Assembly: GCA_025980465.1 (NCBI GenBank)
Contig: JAICXJ010000028.1
Coordinates: forward strand, 1-41,614
Reading direction: 5' to 3'
Length of the DNA stretch: 41,614 nucleotides
Source: Frankiales bacterium
GTDB taxonomy: Bacteria > Actinomycetota > Actinomycetes > JAFAQI01
How positions within the stretch are numbered: position 1 is the first letter of the stretch; every line of letters begins with the position of its first letter. The translations under genes and the position numbers were made by a program. Under the pieces are notes generated by a model, which saw nothing but the letters and a program-made list of their open reading frames with translations, did no database searches and was not told the DNA's origin. Positions 14,742 through 22,951 of this stretch are shown here, one piece after another.

Positions 14742-16805
14742 TCAGGGCCGGCGGAGGTCGACGGTGAGCGACGACGGCGCCTGCGGCGAGTGGGCGATCG
14801 AGTAGATCCCGCCGATCAGCTTCGGCACGGCCGCGGGCAACGGCGTCAGGTGGGGGACGTCCGCGGTGGAGATCGTCAACCGGAGTCGATCACCCTTCGC
14901 GATCGTTGCCAGGGTCGGGAAGATCTGGATCCGGTATGTCGTCTGCCGGCCCGGAACGACCGGCCGCGCCGAGGCTTTCGTATAGGGGTGGAAGGGCAGT
15001 ACGACGACACCATGCTGGCGCCAGCTTCGACTCGAGTCCACGGCGCGCAGCGAACCGAGCAGCGCGCCTTCGGTGAGTGGGTAGGAGCGACCGCCCGCGG
15101 TGACCTCGTCGATCTGGGCGACCCATTCGGTCTCGCTGGTGTTCGCGGTGGCGTAGAGGGTCGCGGCGATCGGACCGGCGATGCTGCGAGCCCGCCGGAA
15201 CGGCGCGGTCGTGAACGTCGTCACACCTGGGCCGAGCTTCGACAACGCGTCACCGTCGGCACACGGCGCGAGGACGCCGGCGGTGTGGCTTGGAATCGAG
15301 ATGCCGCCCATGACCCACTGGTCGATCGGCCGGCCGCATGGTGATCCCACCGGCAACCAGTCGATGCTCGTCGTACCCGCTGTCGTCGGCTTGTGCCGGG
15401 CAAGCGCGCCGTTCGCTCCCAGGTAGAACTTGGTCGGCGCGCTGTCGGTGAACGGGTAGGTCGTGGTCTCGTCGAACGTCCCGGTGCCGAGGTCGTAATA
15501 GTGCAGTGGCGTCGGCGTACTGCCCATGCCGGTGTGCTTGTGCTTGAGCCAGGTGTCGAACCACTCCAGCTCGAGTGAGTTGACGTCGACCGTCGACGCG
15601 TTGAGGTGCTCCCAGGGTCCGACGATTAACTGATACCGGCCGGTTGTGCGCTGTTCGGGCTGCATCGGAGCGTTCACTGACCGGTGCGCCCACGCGTTCT
15701 GCAGCCCCGCGTAATTGAGCGGCTCACCGTTTTGGAAGATGTCGAACTCGCCCCCGACGATGAAGGCCGGAATGTGATTGGCAACGATCCGGCGGAGAAG
15801 CTGTCCGGGCGCCCGGTCCTTCCAGTACGTCTCGTCGTAGTCGGCCCCCGAGCCCGCCAGCGTCTGCGCCGTGAAGTTTGCGTGATACGACGCCAGACCG
15901 CCGATGTGGTCGGTCTCGATGCTCGCGAGGTCGGCGAGTAGCGACGGGTCGCTCAGTGCATCAAGGGGTGGGGAGAGTGTGTTGAGTGTGCCGGTCAGCC
16001 CGAGGTAGACGCTGCTGAACTCGGCGTCGAGCAGTCCCCCCATGAAAGAGGTGTCGCGGTAGATGTCGTTCGCCGGAACCATCGGAAAGATTGCCTTCAA
16101 CGGCGAGTGCTTGCCCACCGTGCCAGCCAGCAACATCTGGTCGATACCGAGGTACGACGGGCCGTAGGTGCCGACCCGGCCGTTGGAGTGCGGGAGACGA
16201 GCGGCCCAGTGAAGAACGTGGATCGCGTCCCGCTGCTGGATCGGATCGAACAGGCCCCATTGGCCGCCGGAGTCACCGGTGCCGCGCACGTCCTCGACGA
16301 TGTCGATGTAGCCGCGTTGCACGAGGTAGTTGTTGGCGCCACCGGTGGGACTTCCGCCGCCGGCGGAGTTCGCCGAACCGGGCGCGCTGCTGCCGCCACT
16401 GCCCTTCCCGTAGGGCGTCATCGTGAGGATGACCGGAAACTTCCCCTTGGCGGGGTTGCCCGACCTGTCGGTGGGATAGATCTCGTTGACTCGAATCGTC
16501 GTGCCGGCGGCGCCCCTCACGGCGATGTCATTACGTGAGGCCGTGCCGTAGCGCGCCTTGCCAGGTCGCCAGCCGCTCTCCGGCGCGCCCGCGGCCGCGA
16601 TCACCGAGTGAGGCAGCTCGGGCGCAAGCCCCACCAGGCTCTTCGGCGCCGACAGCACCGCCGGTGCCCCGCTGTGCGAGCGGGCGCCACTCGCCCCCGC
16701 AGCGTTCAGCGCCACCCCGACCACGGAACCGACGGCGACCACGGCGACCAGGGCGCGACGCAGCAGCGGCGGTGTGGGAGGGGTCATCGAGAGGTTCCTG
16801 TTCAT
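14742..16805 (-). CDS. Secreted CocE/NonD (X-Pro dipeptidyl-peptidase S15) hydrolase
   Basis: This protein of up to 687 residues is an alpha/beta-hydrolase of the CocE/NonD family, which cleaves esters or peptide-like bonds. A basic N-terminus and hydrophobic helix (about residues 15-40, ending ALNAAGASGA) form a signal peptide. The catalytic triad can be placed: Ser217 in GTYGPSYLG, Asp355 in GGEFDIFQNGEPLNY and His400 in GPWEH. The oxyanion Tyr of this family is in TMTPYGKG. A C-terminal beta-rich PepX-C domain follows from about residue 440. The second ATG at 16787 has a better ribosome binding site (AGGA) than the first and may be the true start. The protein probably acts outside the cell; its substrate is unknown. 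Confidence 0.85.
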   Translation of the reverse strand: MNRNLSMTPPTPPLLRRALVAVVAVGSVVGVALNAAGASGARSHSGAPAVLSAPKSLVGLAPELPHSVIAAAGAPESGWRPGKARYGTASRNDIAVRGAAGTTIRVNEIYPTDRSGNPAKGKFPVILTMTPYGKGSGGSSAPGSANSAGGGSPTGGANNYLVQRGYIDIVEDVRGTGDSGGQWGLFDPIQQRDAIHVLHWAARLPHSNGRVGTYGPSYLGIDQMLLAGTVGKHSPLKAIFPMVPANDIYRDTSFMGGLLDAEFSSVYLGLTGTLNTLSPPLDALSDPSLLADLASIETDHIGGLASYHANFTAQTLAGSGADYDETYWKDRAPGQLLRRIVANHIPAFIVGGEFDIFQNGEPLNYAGLQNAWAHRSVNAPMQPEQRTTGRYQLIVGPWEHLNASTVDVNSLELEWFDTWLKHKHTGMGSTPTPLHYYDLGTGTFDETTTYPFTDSAPTKFYLGANGALARHKPTTAGTTSIDWLPVGSPCGRPIDQWVMGGISIPSHTAGVLAPCADGDALSKLGPGVTTFTTAPFRRARSIAGPIAATLYATANTSETEWVAQIDEVTAGGRSYPLTEGALLGSLRAVDSSRSWRQHGVVVLPFHPYTKASARPVVPGRQTTYRIQIFPTLATIAKGDRLRLTISTADVPHLTPLPAAVPKLIGGIYSIAHSPQAPSSLTVDLRRP

Positions 16806-16870
16806 GGCGAGGGTCGCGAGGCGAGAGAGCGCCGAGAACTACTTCGACCTCATCCTTCCCAAACCCTGCG

Positions 16871-17680
16871 TCAGGACTCCCACCGGGTCGGATAGAGGTC
16901 GGGGCGCAGCAACGCTTCGGTGCCGCCATCGATGAGCAGGATCGTTCCGACGCAGTACTCGTTGTCGAGCAGGAACGCCACCGCGGCCGCCGCCTCGTCC
17001 GCCGTTCCGCCGCGACCAACTGGAAGCGGGAACCCCGCGATCAGTGGACCCATCGTCGGATCGTCGCGTTGCTCGGCAGCAAGCGGCGTCTCGATCAAGC
17101 CTGGTGCCACGGCGTTCAGCCGGATCCCGGCCCCGATCCATTCCGGCGCGGGCGCGTTCCGCCGGATCCAGCGGGCGACCGCGGTCTTGGTTGCCGGGTA
17201 CGCCGCCAGCGAGTCACCGCGGTCGGCTACTTCCCGTGCCACCGTCTCGTCTCCAGTGAGGCAGGCATCAACGAGCTCGAGGGAGAACCCCGGCTGGCAG
17301 GTCGTCGAGTTGGAGCTGATCGCGACGACGGAGCCCCGGCCGGCGCCGAGCGCATCGCGCACGCCTTCGATGAGCCTGATCGTGCCGAAGTAGTTCACAC
17401 TCACCAGCGTCGAGGCCGGTCGACCTGGCAGGCCGGCCAGGCCGGCGCAGGTCGCCACACCGGCGAGGCCATCACCGGCACGATCCATGACCGCAGCGAC
17501 TGCCGCGGCGCGACCATCGACGGTGCCGAGATCTGCCACCACATCGGCGTGGGCCACATCTATCCCGAGGACCTGGTGTCCGTAGGAACGCAACCGGCTC
17601 CGTAGGGCAGAGCCGATCCCCGATGCCGACCCCGTCACGACGTAGCGTTTCGGTTCCTTCCCGCTCGCCCGATCTGCCAC
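16871..17680 (-). CDS. Short-chain dehydrogenase, 3-alpha-hydroxysteroid-dehydrogenase-like
   Basis: This 269-residue SDR has the cofactor motif TGSASGIG (16-23), an Asp at the end of strand 2 (LGIDVAHADVVADL), which indicates NAD(H) preference, Ser122/123 in AISSNS, and the catalytic pair Tyr161 and Lys165 in YPATK. The C-terminal INGG-like region reads GTILLIDGG. The strand-2 pattern, with short spacing and ADLGTVDGR, resembles bacterial 3-alpha-hydroxysteroid dehydrogenase/carbonyl reductase. Steroid use is not proven, because many xenobiotic and terpene alcohol dehydrogenases share it. The gene is 272 nt downstream of the VOC gene on the same strand, separated by a cluster of hairpin repeats that may uncouple them. 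Confidence 0.85.
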   Translation of the reverse strand: MADRASGKEPKRYVVTGSASGIGSALRSRLRSYGHQVLGIDVAHADVVADLGTVDGRAAAVAAVMDRAGDGLAGVATCAGLAGLPGRPASTLVSVNYFGTIRLIEGVRDALGAGRGSVVAISSNSTTCQPGFSLELVDACLTGDETVAREVADRGDSLAAYPATKTAVARWIRRNAPAPEWIGAGIRLNAVAPGLIETPLAAEQRDDPTMGPLIAGFPLPVGRGGTADEAAAAVAFLLDNEYCVGTILLIDGGTEALLRPDLYPTRWES

Positions 17681-17802
17681 GGCTGCACGTTAGCGCCGCA
17701 CGGTGTGGCCGGAAGCCGTGGCCGTCACGAGGTGGTGGAGACAGCCGATCGACCTCGACGGTTGGCTCCGGCCGAGACGACAGCAGCTCGTCGGCGCACT
17801 GA

Positions 17803-17900
17803 GCAATGTGGCATTGCCTGAGCGATGTGAGCTCCCAACCACGGATTTGCCATAGCAATGTGGCATCGCTTGGCCCCGGGGCATAGCAATGCCACATTGC
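17803..17900. repeat. Cluster of three 15-bp hairpins, one inverted
   Basis: GCAATGTGGCATTGC (17803-17817) is a perfect GCAATG/CATTGC stem with a 3-nt loop. A one-base variant lies at 17855-17869 and a reverse-complement copy, GCAATGCCACATTGC, at 17886-17900. A degenerate copy starts near 17819 (GAGCGATGTGAGCTC). The second and third copies can also pair with each other into a larger stem-loop across a GGCCCCGGGG core. The cluster fills most of the 272-nt gap between the VOC and SDR genes. It may be a small repetitive extragenic palindrome or a terminator. Confidence 0.85.
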
Positions 17901-17952
17901 TTGAAGGTGGGCGAGCGCTCGCCACGTGCCGCATGGGCGACTGCTGCCGCAA

Positions 17953-18393
17953 TCAGGCGAGATCGGGGACGCCGGCCATGCACTCGATCCGTACGCCGTC
18001 GGGGTCCGTGAGGTAGACGACCTCCACGCCGCCGTCGAGCGCGCTGTAGGTGGTCGGGTGGGCCGCGCCGCCCCACCGCTTCGCGGCGTCGTACAGTTCG
18101 TCCACCCGCTCGACGCGGAACGCGAGATGGGTGATCCCCCTCGCCGTCATCGGACGGCGAGTGCCGTCTCCGTCCGGCGCGCGGTCGTGCCAGTGCAGTA
18201 GCTCCACTCGCAGGTCGCCGCGGCCCAACATCCGCGACGTGAAGCCGCCGTCGGTCTCCATCGTCGCGCGCAGTTCGTCGGTGAAGTCGAAGGAGAACTG
18301 CTCGCGGAACCCAAGCACCTCGCAGTAGAACCGCGTGGACCGGTCGAGATCGCTGACACAGATCCCGACGTGGGAGAACGACTGGAGGGCCAC
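17953..18393 (-). CDS. VOC/glyoxalase superfamily protein
   Basis: This protein of about 146 residues is a vicinal-oxygen-chelate fold protein built from two beta-alpha-beta-beta-beta units. Metal-ligand candidates are visible: His8 in [13 protein letters not shown], a His in [13 protein letters not shown] at the start of the second unit, and a Glu in [10 protein letters not shown]. The sequence FYCEVLGF after the first strand is typical. Members include lactoylglutathione lyases, dioxygenases and epimerases; a methylmalonyl-CoA-epimerase or dioxygenase-like role is possible but cannot be decided. The start is the GTG at 18393, preceded by AAAGGA; the longer open frame upstream is not family-like. 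A chemoreceptor gene diverges from it. Confidence 0.82.
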   Translation of the reverse strand: MALQSFSHVGICVSDLDRSTRFYCEVLGFREQFSFDFTDELRATMETDGGFTSRMLGRGDLRVELLHWHDRAPDGDGTRRPMTARGITHLAFRVERVDELYDAAKRWGGAAHPTTYSALDGGVEVVYLTDPDGVRIECMAGVPDLA

Positions 18394-18551
18394 CGGAGTC
18401 CTTTCAGGCCGTTGATCACTGGCTGGCCGATCGTATGGGGCGGGACAAACCCACCTTTTTTCGGACGAATTCGGGCGTTCCACTTCACCGGAATGCCGAA
18501 ATACCCGATGAAACCGTCAGTTGGGGAATCGACGGGTTGGGGAAGGTCACC

Positions 18552-20102
18552 GTGTTGGCGTGGCACCGCATTGGCATCGAGTCGTCGTTGGCGAGCCTCG
18601 GCAAACTGGTCGCGGCGGCGATCGCGATCGCTGTCATGGCGTCGGCCAGTCACAACCTCGAGCACACCCATCAGCTTGTGCTCTACGGCTGGCTGGCGGT
18701 TGGCCTGTTGCCGATTTCGATGCAGCGACTGACGCCGTCGATGATGCGACGCGCCCCGGGCCTCGAGATCCCCTACCTGGTGACCATGGGCGTCCTCGAC
18801 ATGGCTGTGGTCATCGCTGTTGTCGCCCTGACTGGGGGGGTCTCCGGCCCGTTCTGGATCCTGATGCTCGTCACGACGGCTGGTGCATCCGTCATCGCAC
18901 CGAGTCGGCTGATCGCCGTCGGACAGTCGTTGTGCATGTCCGCCGCTTTGTTGCTGGCGTGCGCCGTCGCTCACGACACGAGCCGTAACGCGATCGCGGC
19001 GATCATTCTCATCACGGTCTGTCAGGCGATGGTCGCGCTGCTCGGTGCTGCGGTGTCGAGCTCGTTGGAACGGCAACGGGTGAGTAGTGAGGTGGAGCGG
19101 GATCAGTTGCACCGGACCGTGGCCGAGCTCTCCCATGCGTTGGCGGCTGCGGCGCAGGGTGACCTGTCGGTGCAGGTGGAGTCCGAGTCGGTCGCGCAGG
19201 AGTTGTTGAGCAACTTGGCGACGGCCTTCGATGAGACGCTGGGCAACCTGCGCAACCTCGTCGGGCAGGTCCGTGGTGGCGGCGAGCAGCTCGTAGCCGC
19301 GGCCGGCGAGCTACTTGCGACCGCAGAGGAGCACGCGGTGTCGGCGACCCAGCAGTCCTCCGCAGTGACCGAGACCACGTCAACAATCGAGGAGCTCGCG
19401 GCGACCGCCGCACAGATCGCGGAGACGTCCGAGGCGGTCGCCCGCTACGCCGCGGAGACCCTGCGCCACGCCGAGGAAGGCCGCAATGCGGTCACCGCGA
19501 GTGTGGAGGCGATGGACACCATCGCTGCCCGAGTCGAACAGATCGGCGGTCGTGCGCTGTCGCTGGGCGAGAAAGGCCAGGAGATCAGCCGGATCATCGA
19601 GGTCATCAACGACCTCGCCGACCAGACCAACCTGCTCGCCCTCAACGCCGCGATCGAAGCCGCCCGCGCCGGAGAGAACGGGCGCGGCTTCGCGGTCGTG
19701 GCCGCCGAGGTCCGCAAGCTCGCCGAGCGCGCCCAAACCTCCACCGGCCAGATCCAAGCCATCGTCTCGGAGATTCAGGCTGAGACCAACGCCACGATCC
19801 TCGCCAGCGAGGAAGGGGCGAAGGACGTCCGCAACGGCTCCACCCTTGCCCGCGGCGTCGTCGATGCTCTCGAACGGATCTCCGGAATGGTCGACGAGAC
19901 CACCACCGCAGCCAAGGAAATCTCGGTCGCCACCCAACAGCAACGCTCCGCCTCCGACCAGGTGGTCGCCGCCATGACGCAGGTCAGCGACGTCTCCCGT
20001 CAGTACGCCGTTGGCTCCAAGCAATCCGCGGCCGCCGCCGCGCAGCTCAACGTCTTGGCCGCCGAACTGCGGGCGAGCATCGCCGCGTTCAAAGTCGCGT
20101 AG
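18552..20102 (+). CDS. Methyl-accepting chemotaxis protein with membrane-embedded sensor
   Basis: This protein of about 516 residues has an N-terminal block of six hydrophobic segments in roughly the first 180 residues with only short loops, so there is no large extracellular ligand domain. A HAMP-like stretch with [12 protein letters not shown] follows, then a long alpha-helical signalling domain. The CheA/CheW-contacting hairpin tip is highly conserved ([20 protein letters not shown], then [20 protein letters not shown]). No C-terminal CheR-tethering pentapeptide is seen. The frame is open back to 18435, but the GTG at 18552 has a strong GGGGAAGG ribosome binding site 5 nt upstream. It is a lone receptor gene, with no che or flagellar genes in the window. 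The sensed signal is probably membrane- or energy-related, which is inference. Confidence 0.9.
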   Translation: MLAWHRIGIESSLASLGKLVAAAIAIAVMASASHNLEHTHQLVLYGWLAVGLLPISMQRLTPSMMRRAPGLEIPYLVTMGVLDMAVVIAVVALTGGVSGPFWILMLVTTAGASVIAPSRLIAVGQSLCMSAALLLACAVAHDTSRNAIAAIILITVCQAMVALLGAAVSSSLERQRVSSEVERDQLHRTVAELSHALAAAAQGDLSVQVESESVAQELLSNLATAFDETLGNLRNLVGQVRGGGEQLVAAAGELLATAEEHAVSATQQSSAVTETTSTIEELAATAAQIAETSEAVARYAAETLRHAEEGRNAVTASVEAMDTIAARVEQIGGRALSLGEKGQEISRIIEVINDLADQTNLLALNAAIEAARAGENGRGFAVVAAEVRKLAERAQTSTGQIQAIVSEIQAETNATILASEEGAKDVRNGSTLARGVVDALERISGMVDETTTAAKEISVATQQQRSASDQVVAAMTQVSDVSRQYAVGSKQSAAAAAQLNVLAAELRASIAAFKVA

Positions 20103-20110
20103 CGGTCAGG

Positions 20111-20728
20111 TCAGGCGAGCAACGCCGTTACGACGAACGTCCGAAGGTAAGCACGCAACTCGGCGTCGGATCGCTGCTTGTAGCCAGGGACGACCAGCAA
20201 CGAGTGGATCGTGCGGACGACGAATTCGACCGCGTCATCGAGGTGCACCTGTCGCCGGACCAGGCCGGCCATCCGCGCAGCTTCGAAGTACGGAGCGATG
20301 AACTCGGCACACAGTGCGTACGGCGCAGCCGTGTCGGTCGGATCCAACGACCGCGACAACGGTGTGGACAGCAGCGCTTCGCGCCACGGCTCGCGACGCA
20401 CCCACTCCACTGCACTGACGATCAGCTCGACGATCGCATCACCGACCGATCGACTGCTCCGCAGCCGTGCCGGGATCTGCGGGATGAACTCCTCGGCCGA
20501 TCGAAGCAGCGCCGCGAGGATGATCTCGTCGCGGCCACCGGGAAAGTAGCGGTAGACACTCGCCCGTGAGGTTCCGGCGAGCGCGGCGACGTCCTCGACG
20601 GTGGTCTTCGCCACGCCGTAGCGCGCGAAGCATTCCTCGGCCGCCAGAACAATCCGGTCGCGCGAGGCGGTGACCCGGCTCTCCGTGGCGACCGTCACGA
20701 TCCGTGAGCCTACCCTGATCTGAGACAT
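20111..20728 (-). CDS. TetR-family regulator next to MpaB-like oxygenase
   Basis: This repressor has up to 205 residues. The N-terminal helix-turn-helix is clear: RIVLAAEECFARYGVAKTTVEDVAALAGTSRASVYRYFPG (about residues 25-64). A helical ligand domain follows, with a WVRREPWREALL segment. It is divergent from the MpaB-1 gene. Its apparent ATG lies inside an 11-bp-arm inverted repeat (20720-20754), which is the likely operator for both genes; a GTG at 20698 is an alternative start. The ligand is unknown. Given the partner oxygenase it may be a hydrophobic or acyl-type compound, which is inference. It converges with the chemoreceptor gene with a 9-nt gap. Confidence 0.88.
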   Translation of the reverse strand: MSQIRVGSRIVTVATESRVTASRDRIVLAAEECFARYGVAKTTVEDVAALAGTSRASVYRYFPGGRDEIILAALLRSAEEFIPQIPARLRSSRSVGDAIVELIVSAVEWVRREPWREALLSTPLSRSLDPTDTAAPYALCAEFIAPYFEAARMAGLVRRQVHLDDAVEFVVRTIHSLLVVPGYKQRSDAELRAYLRTFVVTALLA

Positions 20729-20754
20729 GAGACTTGATATGTTTCATGTCTCAG
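20720..20754. promoter_or_regulatory. Candidate TetR operator, 11-bp inverted repeat
   Basis: CTGAGACATGA (20720-20730) and TCATGTCTCAG (20744-20754) are perfect inverted arms around a 13-nt partly symmetric centre. The site lies between the divergent TetR and MpaB-1 genes, overlapping the annotated TetR start and lying 19 bp before the MpaB-1 ATG. Position and symmetry fit autorepression plus repression of MpaB-1. Confidence 0.75.
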
Positions 20755-20773
20755 CACGATCGGAAGGCGAGAA

Positions 20774-21697
20774 ATGGACGTCGCGACGATTCTCGATGCG
20801 CCGAAGTCGGCGATTCGTCAGACCTGGTGGAAGACCGTCAGCGCTGACGGCCTGCCGGGGGTGCAGTTCAACGAGCCTGCCGGCGACCCTGGCCTGTTCG
20901 GTCCGGGAAGCGCGATCTGGTACGTGCACTCCGATGTGGTCTGTCTCATCGGCGGGCTGTCCGGGCTGCTGCTCGGCGCGCTGCACCAGCCGACGATGCA
21001 CGGCACCAACCAGCACTCGTCGTACAGCGACGATCCGCTCGCTCGGCTCGGCCGCACCGCCTCCTTCGTCAATGCGATGACCTACGGCTCGGTGCCGGTC
21101 ATCGACAAGACCTGCGACATGGTCCGCAAGATGCATAACCGGGTCAACGGCGAGATGCCGGACGGCCGGCCGTACGACGCGAACAGCGACGACCAGTTGA
21201 TCTGGACCGCGATGACGCAGGCATACAGCGTGATGCGCGGGCATCTGCGCTACCACCCGAAGCCGCTCTCGGGCGTTCGGATCGACGAGTACTACTCGCA
21301 GTACGCTCAGTTCGCGATCAAGCTCGGTGCGACCAAGCCGGTCCCGGCCACTCGCAGTGAGGTCGCCGACTACTTCGCCACCATGCGACCGCTGCTCACC
21401 TTCGCAGAGGAGACAGCCGAGCTGGCTGACTTCTTCCGCCGCCCGTTCGGACCCGACCCGGTGTCGAAGGCGGGCAGCCTGGTCATCATGCGCGCCGCCT
21501 TCGACACGATGCCGGAATGGGCGCAGCGGCTGTACGGCATCCGCTCGCCCAGCAAGGTCTCCGCGGTGCCGAAGGCGATCGACAGCCGGCTCACCCGCCG
21601 CTCGGCCAAACTGCTCATGGGCACGTTGCGGTGGGGGCTCGGCGAGCCCTACATCCAGGTCGAGGCTCGGCAGCGCGCCGTAGCCACTCCCGCGTAA
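20774..21697 (+). CDS. MpaB/DUF2236 family oxygenase-like protein (copy 1)
   Basis: This 307-residue protein belongs to the DUF2236/'rubber oxygenase catalytic domain' family, whose members include latex-clearing protein (b-type haem) and the MpaB protein of mycophenolic acid synthesis. The N-terminal FGPGSAIWYVHSDV, the helix with GALHQPTMHGTNQHSSYSDDPLARLGRT, and MHNRVNG (a family R/K-x-x-H-x-x-V-N-G type motif) are all visible, as is RIDEYYSQYAQ. The conserved His residues are presumed haem or metal ligands by analogy with the family. It starts at an ATG with GGAAGGCGAGA ahead and is under the divergent TetR regulator. A second, distant paralogue lies 1.3 kb downstream. Substrate is unknown. 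Confidence 0.85.
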   Translation: MDVATILDAPKSAIRQTWWKTVSADGLPGVQFNEPAGDPGLFGPGSAIWYVHSDVVCLIGGLSGLLLGALHQPTMHGTNQHSSYSDDPLARLGRTASFVNAMTYGSVPVIDKTCDMVRKMHNRVNGEMPDGRPYDANSDDQLIWTAMTQAYSVMRGHLRYHPKPLSGVRIDEYYSQYAQFAIKLGATKPVPATRSEVADYFATMRPLLTFAEETAELADFFRRPFGPDPVSKAGSLVIMRAAFDTMPEWAQRLYGIRSPSKVSAVPKAIDSRLTRRSAKLLMGTLRWGLGEPYIQVEARQRAVATPA

Positions 21698-21714
21698 GGC
21701 CGGACGGGGTAGCC

Positions 21715-22875
21715 CTACAGGCCGTAGGTCTTGGCGATGATGTCACGCTGAATCTCGTTCGTGCCGCCGTAGATCGATGACACCAGCGTGGTGCGGACGT
21801 GGCGTTCCATGTCGAACTCGGTCGAGTAGCCGTAGCCGCCCATCATCTGCATGCCTTCCAAGGCGATCTTCTTCGCCGTCTCCGTGATCTTGAGCTTCGC
21901 CATCGACGCCTCCCGCGGCAACATGCGGGACGGATCGGCGTCGACCTTCGCGGCGACGTCGTAGACCATCAGCTTGCAGCACTCGAGCTCGGTCGCGAGA
22001 TCCGCAATGCGGTGTTGCAACGCCTGGAACTTCCCGATCGGGCGCCCGAACTGCTCGCGCTGCTTGACGTAGGCGAGAGTGTCGTCGAAAGCTCGCCGCG
22101 CGACGCCAAGAATCATCGCGGCGAGGATCAGCCGCTCGAGGTTGAGTCCCGCCATCAACTGCATCCAGGCCTGATCGACCTCACCGACGACCGCTGCTGC
22201 CGGTACGACGCAATCGGTGAAGTACAGGTCGTTGACCTCACGGCCGCCCATCGTGTCGATGCCGCGAATGGTGAGACCCGCCGCATCGGCCGGCACGTTG
22301 AGCATCGTCAGCCCCTCGTGCTTGGTGCCCGCGGTAGAAGTACGCGCGATGAGCAGGATGTGGTCGGCGAAGTGCGCGTTGGAGCACCAGGTCTTCTGGC
22401 CGTTGATCACGAACTCGTCACCGCGGCGTTCCGCGCGGCAGGTGAGGCTGCCGACATCGGAGCCGGCACCCGGCTCCGACATCGCGATCGACTCGGTGCC
22501 GCCGCCGACGATGTTGGTGAGGATCTCCTTGCGTTGAGCCTCGTTGCCGAACCGCTCGTACGCGCCGCCGACGATGAGGGTCGGGCCGATGCTCGCGATC
22601 GGCGCGAGGCCCCTCGCGGTCTCCTCGAGCACAATGCACAACTCGGTCATCCCGGCGCCGCCGCCGCCGTACTCCTCCGGCGTCGACACGCCAGGCCAGC
22701 CGAGCGCGGCCATCTTGCGGTAGATGGTGTCGCTGTGGTGCTCCTGACCGCCATTGGTCAGCGCGTCGCGCTGCCCCCGCGTCCCGCACTCGCGCTCGCA
22801 GAACCCCGCGATCGCCTCCCGCAGTGACTCCCGCTCCGCCGGGCTGAGTGCCTGACGCGCCGCCAGCTGGTTCAT
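21715..22875 (-). CDS. Acyl-CoA dehydrogenase
   Basis: This 386-residue FAD enzyme introduces a 2,3-double bond into acyl-CoA. The family signatures are clear: AMSEPGAGSDVGSL (131-144), INGQKTWCSNAHFADH (157-172), REQFGRPIGKFQALQHRIAD and GGYGYSTEFDMER. At the usual catalytic position near the C-terminus (YEGT in most members) it has YGGT, with Gly370. It does carry Glu247 in NLERLIL, the position used as base in isovaleryl-CoA and long-chain dehydrogenases, so it is probably active with that geometry. It is divergent from the second MpaB-TetR operon across a palindromic site and may be controlled by that TetR. The substrate could be branched or long-chain acyl-CoA. Confidence 0.9.
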   Translation of the reverse strand: MNQLAARQALSPAERESLREAIAGFCERECGTRGQRDALTNGGQEHHSDTIYRKMAALGWPGVSTPEEYGGGGAGMTELCIVLEETARGLAPIASIGPTLIVGGAYERFGNEAQRKEILTNIVGGGTESIAMSEPGAGSDVGSLTCRAERRGDEFVINGQKTWCSNAHFADHILLIARTSTAGTKHEGLTMLNVPADAAGLTIRGIDTMGGREVNDLYFTDCVVPAAAVVGEVDQAWMQLMAGLNLERLILAAMILGVARRAFDDTLAYVKQREQFGRPIGKFQALQHRIADLATELECCKLMVYDVAAKVDADPSRMLPREASMAKLKITETAKKIALEGMQMMGGYGYSTEFDMERHVRTTLVSSIYGGTNEIQRDIIAKTYGL

Positions 22876-22916
22876 GTCGTTCCCTCTCTCGCCTGCTGCC
22901 GACCCTATCCCACTAC

Positions 22917-22945
22917 TGGCGCCGCGCCAATAACTGCGCTACCAT
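22917..22945 (+). promoter_or_regulatory. Leaderless promoter with palindromic operator
   Basis: The perfect palindrome TGGCGC-C-GCGCCA (22917-22929) covers the -35 region expected for the -10 hexamer TACCAT (22940-22945). The ATG of MpaB-2 at 22952 would be at or next to the transcription start, and no ribosome binding site precedes it, so the mRNA is probably leaderless. A TetR gene is the second gene of this operon and is the natural ligand of the palindrome. A near copy lies after it at 24510-24526. Confidence 0.6.
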
Positions 22946-22951
22946 TCCGAT

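Noticed and set aside
18435-18551. Upstream start for the chemoreceptor and a sigma-28-type promoter
   Set aside because: The upstream frame lacks a ribosome binding site, and no clear TAAA-N15-GCCGATAA pair is present in the region; GTG 18552 has a strong site.
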